From NCBI GenBank assembly GCA_018894105.1, contig CM032117.1, positions 31,228,501 through 31,292,500 of the forward strand: DNA of 64,000 nucleotides, in the 5' to 3' direction. The stretch is from Jacaranda mimosifolia (Eukaryota > Streptophyta > Magnoliopsida > Lamiales > Bignoniaceae). Below are positions 1-11,724 of this stretch, one piece after another. Below the pieces are notes generated by a model, which searched no databases, was not told where the DNA came from, and worked only from the letters and a program-made list of their open reading frames with translations. The position numbers were made by a program, and so were the translations under genes. Every line of letters begins with the position of its first letter. The first letter of the stretch is position 1.

Positions 1-1074
1 ATTAGGAAGCTAATTCAATTTTGTGTGTGACCCAATAAGTTCTACCATTCATTGAACATGAGCTCAGAACCCCTTGTGACCTTTGAATATTTTATATTCA
101 TTTTAGTTTAAAATAATTTTAAACTAATTGACTCAATTCAATTAATCTCATTAATTGTAGAGTACCCAACCTCCATGGTTGTTGTCCAAACTCAAGCCTA
201 TGGGGCCCAACTAATTGGCCGAAATGAATGCTTTTGAAGAACCATTATAACTATACGCTTATGCAAATACAGTCCTTCCATCTCCTATCTCCTAAAAGTG
301 GTCTAAGGCAAGATATATGTCTCTATTCTCAATGTTTGATTCCATTGTATGACCTCATCTTTGAAAAACTCCTTTTCTAAATTGTCACACCACCTGTGTA
401 AGAATTTCTTGGAATTGATCATTATAGAACACAAAGGAGATGTACTCGCCCTTCACAAAAGTGATGAGTCAGATTCTATTTTGGATCTCACAAACCTCTG
501 TGTTTAGTAGCTTGTGCCCAGCATCAACCTGAAAGGCCCATTAAGTAATCAAGGAAGAGTCAAAGCATAAGGACTAAACACAAGTTTACCATGGTTCTCA
601 AGTCAAAGGACAAATAATATGCACTAGCGTAAGCTAAAAAACTCACTACTACCAACTTGCCACTTCAGCTATCTAGTGGATTATCCCTGTGGGTTTTCAG
701 TGCCTTGTTCTCTAACAAGTACCTACTAACATGCACCCATATCTCATATGGTTTGCTCATGGAATGGAGTAATTTCCAACTCTTGTATTTATGCATTGTT
801 AGTGCAAGTCTATCTAGATCTTAGATGCTCTGTCTCATAAGATCATATGACTCAAAAGATTTAAGATCACGACCATGTAAGACATATTCCATGGTCACCA
901 AACCAAGTCCTGTAGTCATGAGTGATCTAAGGGCTTTATCCAAATACGAGTGAAGTAATAAAGAGCATAAGATGAAGATGGTCATATATTAAATATCATT
1001 CAATCAAGATTATTTTATAAGAAAAATAACTTTACAAGGCCAATCCTATTGGCTTGTTAGGCACTATTCCAGCA
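1..1074 (-). mobile_element. Copia LTR fragment, outer part, minus orientation
   Basis: This stretch matches the U3 half of the copia LTRs at 8530-9611 and 18370-19474, with the same order of landmarks. It ends at 1074 in ATTCCAGCA, a mutated form of the family terminus ATTCCAACA. It is probably the outer end of the 5' LTR of a minus-strand element lying left of the window, inserted in the 5' LTR of element A. No coding sequence is present. Confidence 0.8.
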
Positions 1075-2673
1075 CTTACGGGTTAAGGTTGGGTATGAAC
1101 TACTTAGACATAGAGGTTTGTAAGATCCAACATGGGATCCGACTCCTCGTCATTGTGAAGAGCTTCTATAAAGATCGATTCAGAGGAATCCTTGCACAAG
1201 GCAATATGACAATTTTGGAAAAGAGTTTTTCAAATATCAAAAAAGGGAATTGAACATTAGGAATAGAAATATAGACTCGAGGCTATTAGGGAGCCGACAA
1301 ATATCTCACCCTAGACCTCTTTTGGGGGATAAAAGACGAAAGGATCGTATTTGCATGGTAAGCATAGAGCTAGAATAGTTCACCAAAAGCATTCATTCAA
1401 CCAATTGTTGGGCTCCATGGGCTTGAGCTTGGACATCAACCATGGTGATTAGGTACTCTTCAATTAATGAAGATTAATTGAATTGAATCGATTCGTTTAA
1501 AGGAGTTTAAACCAATATGAATATTTGATATTCTAAAGTCACAACAATTGTAAGCCCATGTCCAATGAACAATAAAACCTAATGAGTCATACACAAAAGC
1601 TAATTGAAAATCCTATTTGACGAAGGGAATTTTCTAAGTGTTACAAATTCCATCATGACCGATTTTGAGGAGGTAGACGGTTGATAGGTTTTTGGTCATT
1701 TTAACTTCATCAATCTAATTGTTAAATTGATCTAAATTAAGACCAATTAAATTAAGGGTTAATTCAATTGGTTCCATATGACTATCAATTGGTCAACTTA
1801 AAGAGTTAAGTTAACAATAAATAACCTAAAGAGTTAAGCTAATTAACTTAAGAGTGTAGTCAAAGGTTAATTAATTAAATTAATTTGGAGTGCATTTGAA
1901 TTTAATTTGGATAACATTTCAAGAGATGGAATGAAGAATTCAAATAAAACTCAAATGCCAGTGAAATGTGATTTCACATACAACTTGCTTGCTTAGGTGG
2001 CACCTCATGGAGGTGTGATGCTAACTAGCATCGCACTTCCCTCCCTCTATATAAGAATATAGAGCTCCCAGCCACTTAGAGGTTAAGCATAGCGAATCTA
2101 GATCTAAAAGTTAGATTTTCCTTTTCCTTCCAATTTTCCATGTGTTGCGTCATGTGTTGAAGTTTAAAATTTTCTTCATTCCCTACCTCCAATTTTGACC
2201 TTTATCATCCTCATTTCTCTTTTGATTTTCCATCTGATCTAAGAGAAATTAGACTATCCAATCGGTGTGTGGATCTTATCATTAGAGGCAATACATTTGG
2301 ATTACCAAGCTTTTGGAGATCTTCTATTTGGGCAGTAAATTTGGAGCATCCATTGGAGGTCTTGCCGAAACTATTTTGAGTTGAAACTTTATTGGAGAAT
2401 CATCAAGGCATTGATGATTGTTTGATCCAAGTTTCACTCAATTCCGAGGTGATTTGGCTTGGCAAACATTGCTGACACTCTGTTGAGCCAGGTGGAGACT
2501 ACTTTGGAGAGATCTAGCTAGTCTTCATTATTTCGATTAGAATTTGCTTTTAAGGTAATTTTCTGATGTAATCCTATTTTATAGCATGAATGAAATCCTA
2601 GTGGAGGTGTAAATCCAGTTAGATTTCAGTTTTAATTGTTATTAATTGGATCTTTTGCTTACATCTTCCCTTA
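1075..2673 (+). repeat. Partial 5' LTR of copia element A
   Basis: It is collinear with the later part of the plus-oriented LTR pieces at 11150-11507 and 19475-20862; about the first 550 bp are missing. It carries a promoter-like TATATAA at 2048-2054. Immediately upstream is an imperfect palindrome (2012-2036). The 3' boundary is set by alignment with the LTR end at 20862 and is uncertain by a few bases. The tRNA primer-binding site expected next is not recognisable; compared with elements B and C a short deletion removed it. Confidence 0.75.
2012..2054 (+). promoter_or_regulatory. LTR core promoter: palindrome plus TATA box
   Basis: Arms GTGTGATGCTA and TAGCATCGCAC surround a 2-nt loop, followed 12 bp later by TATATAA (2048-2054). 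The same palindrome-TATA arrangement recurs in every fairly complete LTR of the family here: 20197-20240, around 8042-8068 (minus) and 33884-33910 (minus). Position relative to TATA is constant, so it is probably part of the LTR promoter. Function is inferred. Confidence 0.6.
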
Positions 2674-5017
2674 GGTGGATTCATATGATGGATTGATCTA
2701 GATGTATAAATACTTGATTCAATTTATATATTGGAGTGTTTGGATGATGATGCTTGTGGTTCCTAGCTTGATGAATTGAATTACAGTAATATGTGTTTTA
2801 AGTGTTAATTCATATGTTTAGCATGTTTTGATTCAAAGTGGCTAATGTTGAATTTTGATTTAGCATTAGTTGATGTTATATGTTGATGTTGTACGTTATA
2901 ATTGGCCTTAAAGATTTTTGGCCATTTTTGGATCTAATTTGATTGGAGTTTATTTGAGTTTTTTGTCGAATGTGATTATTACTTGAACTTAAAGTTTGAA
3001 GCATGTTTGAGCACTTGAAATTCCATTTTTGAAAGGTGTTTTAAATCTAAATTTCATCTATAATATGTGGTTTGAGGTTTATGATGTGTCCTCAAATTTT
3101 TGGTGCACAGAAGTTGAGCCAAAATTGGCCTGACTCGGTCAAAACCTCAGAACAAGGGTACTGCCAGCAACTCGACCAGGTGCTGCCAGCAGCACAGCCA
3201 ACCGGCGATGCTGGGGCAGTAGCACCATGTTAGGTTTTGGATGAGTTTTGAGCTATTTTTTTGGTTTCCTAAGTGACCAAAATTGATCTAAATCATGCTA
3301 CATAGATGCACAAGTGTTGTGCAAGTCCTCAAAATTATGTTATACATTTTTTGGTTACTTTTAGAAACTTGTTCAAGTTAATCTCCAATTTTGTGCAAAA
3401 ATAAGATGCATAAATATTACGCTTATTTTTCCTTAACCATTTAATTGTTTACGAGATAAGCATTTAATTGTTGGAATTGAATGTCAATTATTGATATATT
3501 TTGTTCATTTAATTATTGAAAGGTTGACGAATGAATAGGCATGATCATAAGCCTTTAAAACTGATTTTATTTGTTTCAAGTTGTTGAAAAAGGTTGTATT
3601 AAACTAGAGCTTGCATGCCTCTTAATTTCTAACTTGTAGATATTATGAGAGTAGAGTCACTATAAGTGAGGATTTCTTTCTCAAGTGAATGTTACAAGGA
3701 GTAAAGAAGACCATTGGAGGAGGCATGAAGACCTATGAATATATAGGGATACACTCATTTAATAGCTAGATTTAATGAACCCACTTAAAATCAACTAAAT
3801 AGTGCACATATGGATCTAAGTGCACTACTTGATTAGGGCTCATGCTTATCCCATCGTAGAAGCATGCCAGGTGCATTTACTTATTTATGCTTTCAATATC
3901 CTATTGATGTATGAGATGCATTGCTAGGATATAGAAAACCTAAATAAGAAGATAAAATTGTTGAGATCTTGGTAAGCAAGAAAAACCCCCCACTTAGAAA
4001 GTTTAAGTGATTTTCAAATATTAAGTCATAATGGATACAAATTAAAAGGAGTTTAATTTAATCCGTGCTTTCTACCAATAGTATATGGCATGACAATGCT
4101 ACCATCTTTGTGTGATATACATCCAGTCACGGGGGTCCCACTTAAGCGGAAACCTGTGATCATATATTTAGCATATGATGCACCTTTGATTTGAGGTTTC
4201 GCATGCATTATACACTCGGTCACGAGAGATGTCATGGAGCGACCTTGAAACAAAGTTTGATTGGTAGGTTTAACTTAACACCTAGTAATGTAGAGGTCAT
4301 ACGGTCATGGCAATCTATATGAAAAGTGAGGCAAAATATATCAAGAGTTGCATAAGATGCAATTAGCAAAAGTTGATTTCCATTCAATTGTTTGTGGATA
4401 TACATCCGGTCACAGGGGTCAACTTACAAGTCCTTAGGGTCTTGATTCTCATTAGGAAATAAGATTTCTCAAATTCTTCTGGGGGTGAAGAATTTGATAA
4501 AATAGAGGGAAAAAAATATGCTTGAAAGACCATAAACATGTTTTCAAATATCAGTACTCAATCACAAGCTTATATTCTCTTTTTCACCTTTGATAATTTG
4601 AAAAATCTTAAGAATGGCTAAAAAATCCACTCAGCATTATTTTGGAAACCTATAAACCAATCGGGCCCAACTTCCACGATTGACTTAACCTTAAAAATCA
4701 TTCTAGATTCTAAAAAATGGATAAATATCTAATATCATGGTACTTTTCATCCTATGGGGATTAATGTAGACCAAGAGACACGTGAAAAGTTCACGAATTA
4801 GGTTAAGGGTCATCCTATCCTAAAATCTCAAGATGGCATCTACAAACTTCAAAAGTCTCAAGGACACATGAATAGTATCTTAGTTAAAGTTTACAAGAGT
4901 TATAAAGTAGACAAGGTATGAGAAGTTTATGTTGTCAAAGGAGATTGGATAAAGTTTTCAAGCTAAGATGGATGTAAAGTCATTGTGTCATCAACTACGG
5001 TCTAAAGATGATTAGGC
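2674..5017 (+). other. Untranslated leader of copia element A
   Basis: This long non-coding region lies between LTR and gag. It is collinear with the leaders of element B (15308-17236, minus) and element C (31250-33215, minus). It has no credible ORF. It contains dispersed copies of a short motif related to GTGACCGGATGTATAT, seen on the minus strand near 4110, 4215, 4305 and 4400. The start of gag is lost in decay near 4830-5017. Confidence 0.65.
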
Positions 5018-5395
5018 TTGAAGAAGCTCTTCAACTTGGACATAGTGATGGACAATGATCTCTATGAGAATTTGATCCTCGCATCCTCACCGAGTTTTAT
5101 TGACCAAAGTGTTGATCTAGATGGAGACTACCATGACAAGGACAAACCTTTGATGCTTGCTTCCTTTTCCAAGTCTAAGGGCCTTAGGGGTGCTAGAAAT
5201 GGAGGTAAAAGGAAGAAAAGTTCTTCTTCCAAGGAAAGGCAACCATTAAAGGCATCCATAGGAGTCAAGAAGATTATAGAAGATATAGTCAATATTACTT
5301 ATTTTTGCTTTGGCAAGAAAGGCCACTCGAAGCAGTATTGCAACGAATACCTTGCAACACTTGAGAAGGGTATGTACTTCATTGAATGCATTTGA
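5018..5395 (+). pseudogene. Copia A gag remnant with zinc knuckle
   Basis: This is the C-terminal half of a copia Gag, the RNA-binding capsid protein. The segment around residues 10-30 corresponds to the family's MDNDLYENLILASSPSF-type stretch (MDNELSLDLILQSLPSSF in element C). A basic lysine/serine-rich linker follows. Then comes a CCHC-like zinc knuckle, CFGKKGHSKQYC, in which the second Cys of CX2CX4HX4C is replaced by Lys. The tail LATLEKGMYFIE leads into the protease region. The N-terminal half of Gag is unrecognisable here. Confidence 0.75.
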
Positions 5396-5526
5396 GGATA
5401 AATTTTTCCTCATGGATATAGATAATGCATGTGATTCATATCTTTGTAATTTGTTACAAAGAATATAAAGAAGAATAAAACTAAGTAATAGGGATATGAT
5501 CCACCGCCTTAGCAAAGGAGCAAGAG

Positions 5527-6560
5527 TTGTGGCCAAAGCCAAAGGCATATAATAAGTTAGACTTAGGGAACTTCATACTTGTATTGAACCCTTGTTATTA
5601 TGTACCATATACTATTGAGAATATTATTTCAATTCCCATTTTAGATAGCGAAGGATTTAATCCTTCTATATCAAATGGGAGATTGAAGGTATTAGACAAT
5701 GGGTTCTTTAGTTGCTTATGGTACACTTAACAAAGGATTATACATTTTTGAACCATCACTAATGTGCATTCAATCAAGTAAAAGAAAGTTAGATATCCAA
5801 GAAGATGCCATCTTGTGGCATGCAAGACTCGGCCATATCTCTAAAAATAGCATTAGCAAGTTAGAAGCTCTCAAAGCACTAAATGTTAGTGGCATTGAGG
5901 ATTTTCCTACTTGTGAATCTTGTTTGAAAGATAAAATGACCAAGGGTCCTTTTGTAGGACAATAAGACCGAACCACAAGTCCTTTGAATTTGATCCATAC
6001 GAATGTATGTGGCCCACTAAGAGTTAGTGCAAGATGAGGTTACTCTTACTTCATCACCTTAATCGATTATCATACTTAGTCCAGACACATGTATCTTATG
6101 AAGTTCAAGTCCAAAGCCTTTGAAAAGTTCAAGGTGTATAGGACTAAAGTAGAAAAGTAAAAAGGGACATAATATTGAAGCTCTTGGATTGGATCAAAGG
6201 GGAGAATACTTAAATACAAAATTTTTGGATTATCGAAAGGAGAATAAAATTCTCTCTCAATGGACTCTATCCGGCACACCCCAACACAATGTAGTAGCCG
6301 AGAGGAGTAACCTACCTTGTTGACATGGTACATTCCATGATGAGCTTTTTCGATATGCCTATAACCTATTGGGGATATGCCTTAGAAACAGCAATGAAGT
6401 TACTAAATATAATACCATTAAAGTTGGTGCCAAAGACACCACATGAGATGTAGTATAGTAAAGAACCTTCTTACTCTTTCCTAAAGTTTAAGGGTCTTCC
6501 GCTTATGTTAGACAGCTAGGGCAAGACCAGTTGGATAATAAATTCATCTTGTGCAAGTTT
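5527..6560 (+). pseudogene. Copia A protease end, GAG-pre-integrase and integrase remnant
   Basis: Positions 5540-5690 carry the LDPCYYVP-like and NIISIP-like motifs found between protease and integrase in copia polyproteins. Positions 5699-5965 encode the HHCC zinc-binding GAG-pre-integrase domain, with LWHARLGHIS and CESCLKDKMTK supplying the two His and two Cys. The integrase core follows but is cut by a stop at the end of the pre-integrase ORF and by further stops and shifts to about 6560. The product would have joined cDNA to host DNA; this copy is dead. Confidence 0.8.
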
Positions 6561-7406
6561 GTGGGATACCCAAGAGAGTATTTGGGTTATTATTTTTATG
6601 ATCCCTGGGAACAAATGCTGTTTGTTTCAAGGAACGCCACATTTTTTGGAAAAAGATTTTCTATTAGATAGAAAAGGCGTTGTTGTTGAACTAGATGAAG
6701 TTCAAGACGATCATCAAATCCCACAAGTGGTGGAAATAAGTAAGCATCAAGAGCCATGCACACAACCTAAAAAGGTTGGACCGAATCAAGAAGTAACCCA
6801 AAAGGTTCGGAATCCTTTATGAGATGACCCAATTGGATAGCGATCCTAAAACCTATGAAGAAGCTATGTTGGACATAGACTCGGGACATTGGTTTGACGC
6901 TGTAAAATTTGAAATGAACTCCATGTACTCCAACAAAGAATAGACTTTGGTAGATCCACCAGAGGGTATAGTATCCATTGGTTGCAAGTGGATCTATAAG
7001 CAAAAACTAGGAGTCGATGGAGAGGTAATGACCTTTAAGGCGCGACTAATAGCAAAAGGTTACACTTAAACACCAAATATTGATTTTGAGGGAACCTTTT
7101 CACTGTTCACAATGCCTAAGTCCATTCAGATTTTACTTGCCATAGCCACATATTATGACTATGGGATATGGAAAATTGATGTGAAAATCACTTTCCTTAA
7201 TAGAAATATTGAAGAAGAAATCTATAAGGAGCAACTACAAGGTTTTACATCCAAAGGGAGTGAGCAAAAAGTTTACAAACTCGAGATATCCATTTAAGGA
7301 CTCAAACAGGCGTCCCAAATTTGGAACATATATTTTGATAGGATAGTCAAATCGTTTAGCTTTGTCAAAAATGTGTATCAACCTTGGTTGTACAAGAAGG
7401 CTCGTG
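6560..7406 (+). pseudogene. Copia A integrase C-terminus and 5' half of reverse transcriptase
   Basis: The stretch 6559-6822 reads as the integrase tail and linker (GTPHFLEKDFLLDRK, then VVELDEVQDDHQIPQ). Positions 6900-7406 hold the first RT blocks, recognisable by the DVKITFLNRNIEEEIYKEQ motif; the usual form is DVKTAFLNG. RT copies the element RNA into cDNA. The frame is broken by stops near 6943, 7069 and 7297. At 7407 the RT is cut by the solo LTR and resumes at 9612. Confidence 0.8.
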
Positions 7407-9611
7407 TGAAGGTTAGTAAGCCACTAAGATCTAATAATAAAACTTCAAAAGCTCAAAATAACTAGTGCTTACAACCTACCAAGGATCTATTCATGCTACC
7501 AATTCAGATTTAGTTAGAGATTTACCTTAAAGAGCAAATATCCAAGGTCACAAAGGTGAACACTTCACCGATCCAAATTCTGGCAAACTCTAGCACAACA
7601 AAGTACCAGCAACTTTTGCCTCGATTAGAGTGCTCCAAAAATCACAAAAAAAATTCAAAACTTCTCAAATCCATAGAAAAGTCTCTGCAAAACATCTGGA
7701 GAAAAAATTGATCTGGATCACTCAAAAAATATTCTGCAAGTGACTGCTCTGTTCCAATGGATCTCCAAAGCTAGCAAATCAAATGCTTTGCCTCTACTAC
7801 AATTATCCACATACCAATTGATCCTCCAAACTCCATTCACTTTTAGCTGGAGAAAATAAGCAGAATATCAATGACGAAGGCCGATTTTTGAGGTAGGAGA
7901 AGAAGAGAAAACAAAGCCTCAACACATGAAGCAATGTTTGAAAAAAGGTTTTTGGAGGAAAGTGTGAAAGAATCTAATTCTTCACACCTTTTGCAAAGTG
8001 GCTGAACTCTTCCTCTCTATATCCATATATAGATGTTGGATGGTGTGATGCAAAGTTGGCATCACACCTTCCATGAGGGGGGCGACCAAGTGGGGTGCCA
8101 GGTGGCAAATTTGAATTCAAATCTCATTTGAATTTCATGTGCATTTTAATTTAATTCGGAATCTAATTTCAAATTAATTAAAGTGCCAACTCAAATGAAC
8201 TCTTCATTTGAATCTTCCCTCCAAAAAATAATTATTCTCATTAATTAAATCAAACACTTTAAATTAATTAGTTTACCTTTAAGTTAACTCTTAAGCTCAA
8301 TTTTATTAACTTAACTCTTTAAGTTAACTTGACCAATTGATGGTCATTCGGCACCAAATAATTAACTCTTTAAATATTGGTCTAATTTAACTTCTTAAAT
8401 TAGTTGATTAATTTAACACTTAAATTAATCAAGCCAAAAAATTGACCTTCAATTTGGCACCTCAAAATCAGTTACCCAGGAGTAATTTTCTAACTCTTAG
8501 AAGAATTCCTTTTTCAACTTTGGAAGCCAATTATATTTTGTGTATGACCATATTGGTTCTACCATTCATTGGACATGGGCTCACAACTCCTTGTGACTTT
8601 GAATATCATATATTCATTTTAGTTTAAAACACTTTTAAACTAATCGACTAAATTCAATTAATCTCATTAATTGAAGAGTACCCAATCTCCATGGTCGATG
8701 TCCAATCTCAAGCCCATGGAGCCCAACTAATAGGTCAAAATGAATGCTTTTGGAGAATCATTATAGCTCTATGCGTACCATTCAAATACAATCCTCTCGT
8801 CCTTTATCTCCCGAAAGAGGCCTAGAGTAAGATATTAGTTGGCTCCCTAATAGCCTCGATATTATGTCTCTATTCTTAATGTTTGATTCATTTGTATGAC
8901 ATCATCTTTAGGAAACTCATTTTCCAAATTGTTTCACCACCTTGCACAAGGATTTCTTGGAATCGATCATGATAGAACACATAGGAGATGTACTTGCCCT
9001 TCACAAAAGCGAGGAGTTGGATTCCATCTTGGATCTCACAAACCTCCATGCCTAGTAGCTTATACCCAATCTCAACTCGAAAGACCTGCTAAGTGGCCAA
9101 GGAAAAGTCAAAACAAGAGGAGCAGATACAAGATTACCATAGATCCTCATGTCAGAGGACTAATTACATGCACCAGCATAAGCTAGAGAACTTACCACTA
9201 CATATTTGCCACTATAGCTATCTAGTAGATTCTCCAGTGGGTCTTCAATGCCTTGTTCTCTAACAAGCACCCACTAACATGCATCCATATCTCATATGGT
9301 TGCTGATGAAATAGAGCAATATCCAACCTTTGGATTTATGCATCATTATTACAAGTCTACTCGGATCTTAGATGCCCCATCTCATAAGATCCTATGACTT
9401 GCAAGTTTTAAGATCACGACCGTGGATTGTCATCGAACCAAGTCCCATAGCCATGAGTGATCTAAGAACTTCATCCAAATGTGAGTGAAGTAATAAAGAG
9501 CATAAGATAAAGATGGCTATATATATAGAATATCATTCATTCAAGATTATTTTACAAGGAAATAGCTTTTACAAGGCCAATCCGATTGGTTTGTTGGGCA
9601 CTATTCCAACA
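7407..9611 (-). mobile_element. Solo LTR of the copia family inserted in element A
   Basis: A complete LTR of about 2.2 kb in minus orientation with no internal region. On the plus strand it starts TGAAGG at 7407, equivalent to TGAAAGCAAG at 17252, and ends ATTCCAACA at 9611. It is flanked by TCGTG (7402-7406) and TAGTG (9612-9616), a 5-bp target-site duplication with one mismatch. Removing it rejoins the RT sequence of element A at the Gly-Ser codons before YVDD. The LTR palindrome (8042-8068) is present. Solo LTRs arise by recombination between the two LTRs of a full element. Confidence 0.88.
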
Positions 9612-10348
9612 TAGTGGGAGTAGTTTAAAGTTTATTGTGCTTTATGTCGATGACATTCTTCTCATTGAGAATAAAAGAGCAATTTTAGATTGTACTAAAG
9701 CATAGTTATCTACACAATTCTCCATAATGGATTTGGAAGAAGCATCCTACGTATTAGGAATACGTATCTATAGAGATAGATCAAGGAGGTTTCCTAAACC
9801 CTCTATATTGACAAGATACTAAAGAGGTTTAGTATAGAAGAATCCAAGAGGGGATTTCTCCCGATGGGACACGGTCTTCGTCTCTCCAAGTTATGGCCCC
9901 TAAGACTGATGATGAGAGATATAGAATGTCCCATCTACCTTATGTGTCCACCATAGAGAGCATAATAAATGTCGTTCAATTTACAAGGCCGAATGTTGAA
10001 CACGCTCTAAGTGTTACGAGCCGCTTTCAATCCAACCCCGGTGAGAGTCACTGGATGGCTGTTAAAGCAATCCTTAAGTACTTGAGAAGGACTAGGGATA
10101 TGTTTTTGGTATACGACAATGAAGAATTGAAACCCGAGGGGTTTTTGAATTCTAGTTTCCAATTCGATACAAATGACCTACAATCCACTTCTAGATTTAC
10201 ATTTTGCCTCAATGGCGGCGTGGTGAGTTGGAAGAGTTCCAAACAAGATGCCAAGGCCAATTCAACCATAGAGGCAAAATATATTGAAGTTATGGAAATC
10301 GCAAATGAAAGTGTTTTGATGGAAACTTCATCCAAGAGTTGGATGTAG
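9612..10348 (+). pseudogene. Copia A reverse transcriptase 3' half and RNase H
   Basis: RT resumes with the polymerase motif YVDD at 9643-9654, still carrying both aspartates. From 9893 an open stretch of 151 codons contains the end of RT (LPYVSTIESIINVVQFTRPN), the conserved HWMAVKAILKYLRRT segment, and copia RNase H motifs ending in TIEAKYIEVMEIA. RNase H removes the RNA strand during cDNA synthesis. The reading frame is broken between 9654 and 9893 and stops at 10348, close to the normal pol end. Confidence 0.82.
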
Positions 10349-10584
10349 TACCTAGCATGCAAGAGCTTATGTTTGTCTTTTGATGACTACTTTAGACTTG
10401 AGCGAAGATATCATTAGTGATCCAAACATAGATAAATACGCTATCATTTGATATATGATATCAATTGATAAAGGCAACATTTGAATGAAAACAGTTGCCT
10501 CATAAGAGAATATAGCAAAACCACTGTCTTAACCCCTAAATGCGAAAGGCCTTTGAAGGACATCTTGAGACGATGGGCATTAAG

Positions 10585-10598
10585 AGCAAGTAGGAGAT
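10585..10598 (+). other. Polypurine tract of copia element A
   Basis: The purine-rich run GAGCAAGTAGGAGA lies directly before the LTR start TGTTGG at 10599, the position where plus-strand DNA synthesis is primed. The equivalent in element C (minus) is GGCAAGTGAGAGAT at 27735-27748. Confidence 0.65.
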
Positions 10599-11507
10599 TG
10601 TTGGAATAGTGCCCTACAAGCCAATTAGATTGGCATGCATACTATTTCACTTATGATACAACCTTAATTGAATGACATTCATTATAAATGCTCATCTTCA
10701 TCTTATGCTTATATTACTTCACTAGCATTTGGTTGAAGCCCTTAGATCACACAAGACTACAGGACTTGGTCACGCACTAGGCAGTGATCATGAAATAAGT
10801 CTTACATGGTCGTGATCTTAAATCTTCCAAGTCGTAGGATCTTATGAGACAAGGCATCTAAAATTCAGATAGACTTGCACTGAGATGCATAAATCCAAGG
10901 GTTGGATATTGCTCCATTTCATGAGCAAGCTATATGGGAATGGATGCATATTAGTGGGTGCTTGTTAGAGAACAAGTTCACTGAAGGCCCGCTCGGAGAA
11001 TCTACTAGATAGTCGTAGTGGTAAGTTGATAGTCGCAAGTTCTCCAACTCTTGCTAGTGCATATAATTAGTCCTTTGGCCTAAGGATCTATGGCAACCTT
11101 ATGTTTAAGTCCTCATACTTTAACTCTTCCTTGATCACTTAGCAGGTCTTTTGAGTTGAGGTTAGGCATGAGCTACTTAGACATGGAGGTTTGTGAGATC
11201 CAGCATGGGATCCGACTTCTTGCCATTGTAAAGGGCGAGTACATCTCCTATGTATTCTATAATGATTGATTCCACAAAATTTTGCACAAGGTAGTATGAC
11301 AATTTGGAAAAGGAGTTTTCCAAAGATGAGGTTATGAAGGGAAATCAAACTTTGGAATAGAGACATAGTATCGAGGCTATTAGAGAGCCGACTAATATCT
11401 TGCCTTATGCCTCTTTCGGGAGAAAAAAGATGGACGAACCGTATTTGCATGGTATGCGTAGAGCTAGAATAGTTCACCAAAAGCATTCATTTGGCCAATT
11501 GTTGGGA
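10599..11507 (+). repeat. 3' LTR of copia element A, first part
   Basis: The LTR starts TGTTGGAATAGTGCCC at 10599 right after the polypurine tract and is collinear with the U3 part of the other LTRs, read in reverse at 18540-19474. It stops at about 11507, where element B begins. The rest of this LTR is probably the plus-oriented piece at 19475-20862. The two pieces overlap by roughly 35 bp of LTR sequence. Confidence 0.75.
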
Positions 11508-11724
11508 GCTTAAATAATAAAACTTCAAAAGCTTAAATAAACTAGTGCTTACAAGCAACCAAGGATCTAAACATACTTTAGGATTCACATTTACTTGAAG
11601 AGTTACCTTGACAGCTTAAATCTAAAAGTAGATTGAAGAACTCCTTCTTCAAATAGAATCTGCCAGACAGTGGCACAGCTGGGAGCAAGCAATTTTTGAT
11701 CAATTCAAAACTCTCAAAAAATAC
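11508..11724 (-). repeat. Truncated 3' LTR of element B
   Basis: It matches 17275-17490, the inner (U5-side) end of the B 5' LTR, almost base for base, including the LTR words about AAGCTTAAATAA and TAGATTGAAGAACTCC. The terminal 20-25 bp and about 2 kb of the rest of the LTR are missing. It joins directly to RNase H coding sequence at about 11724. Confidence 0.75.
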
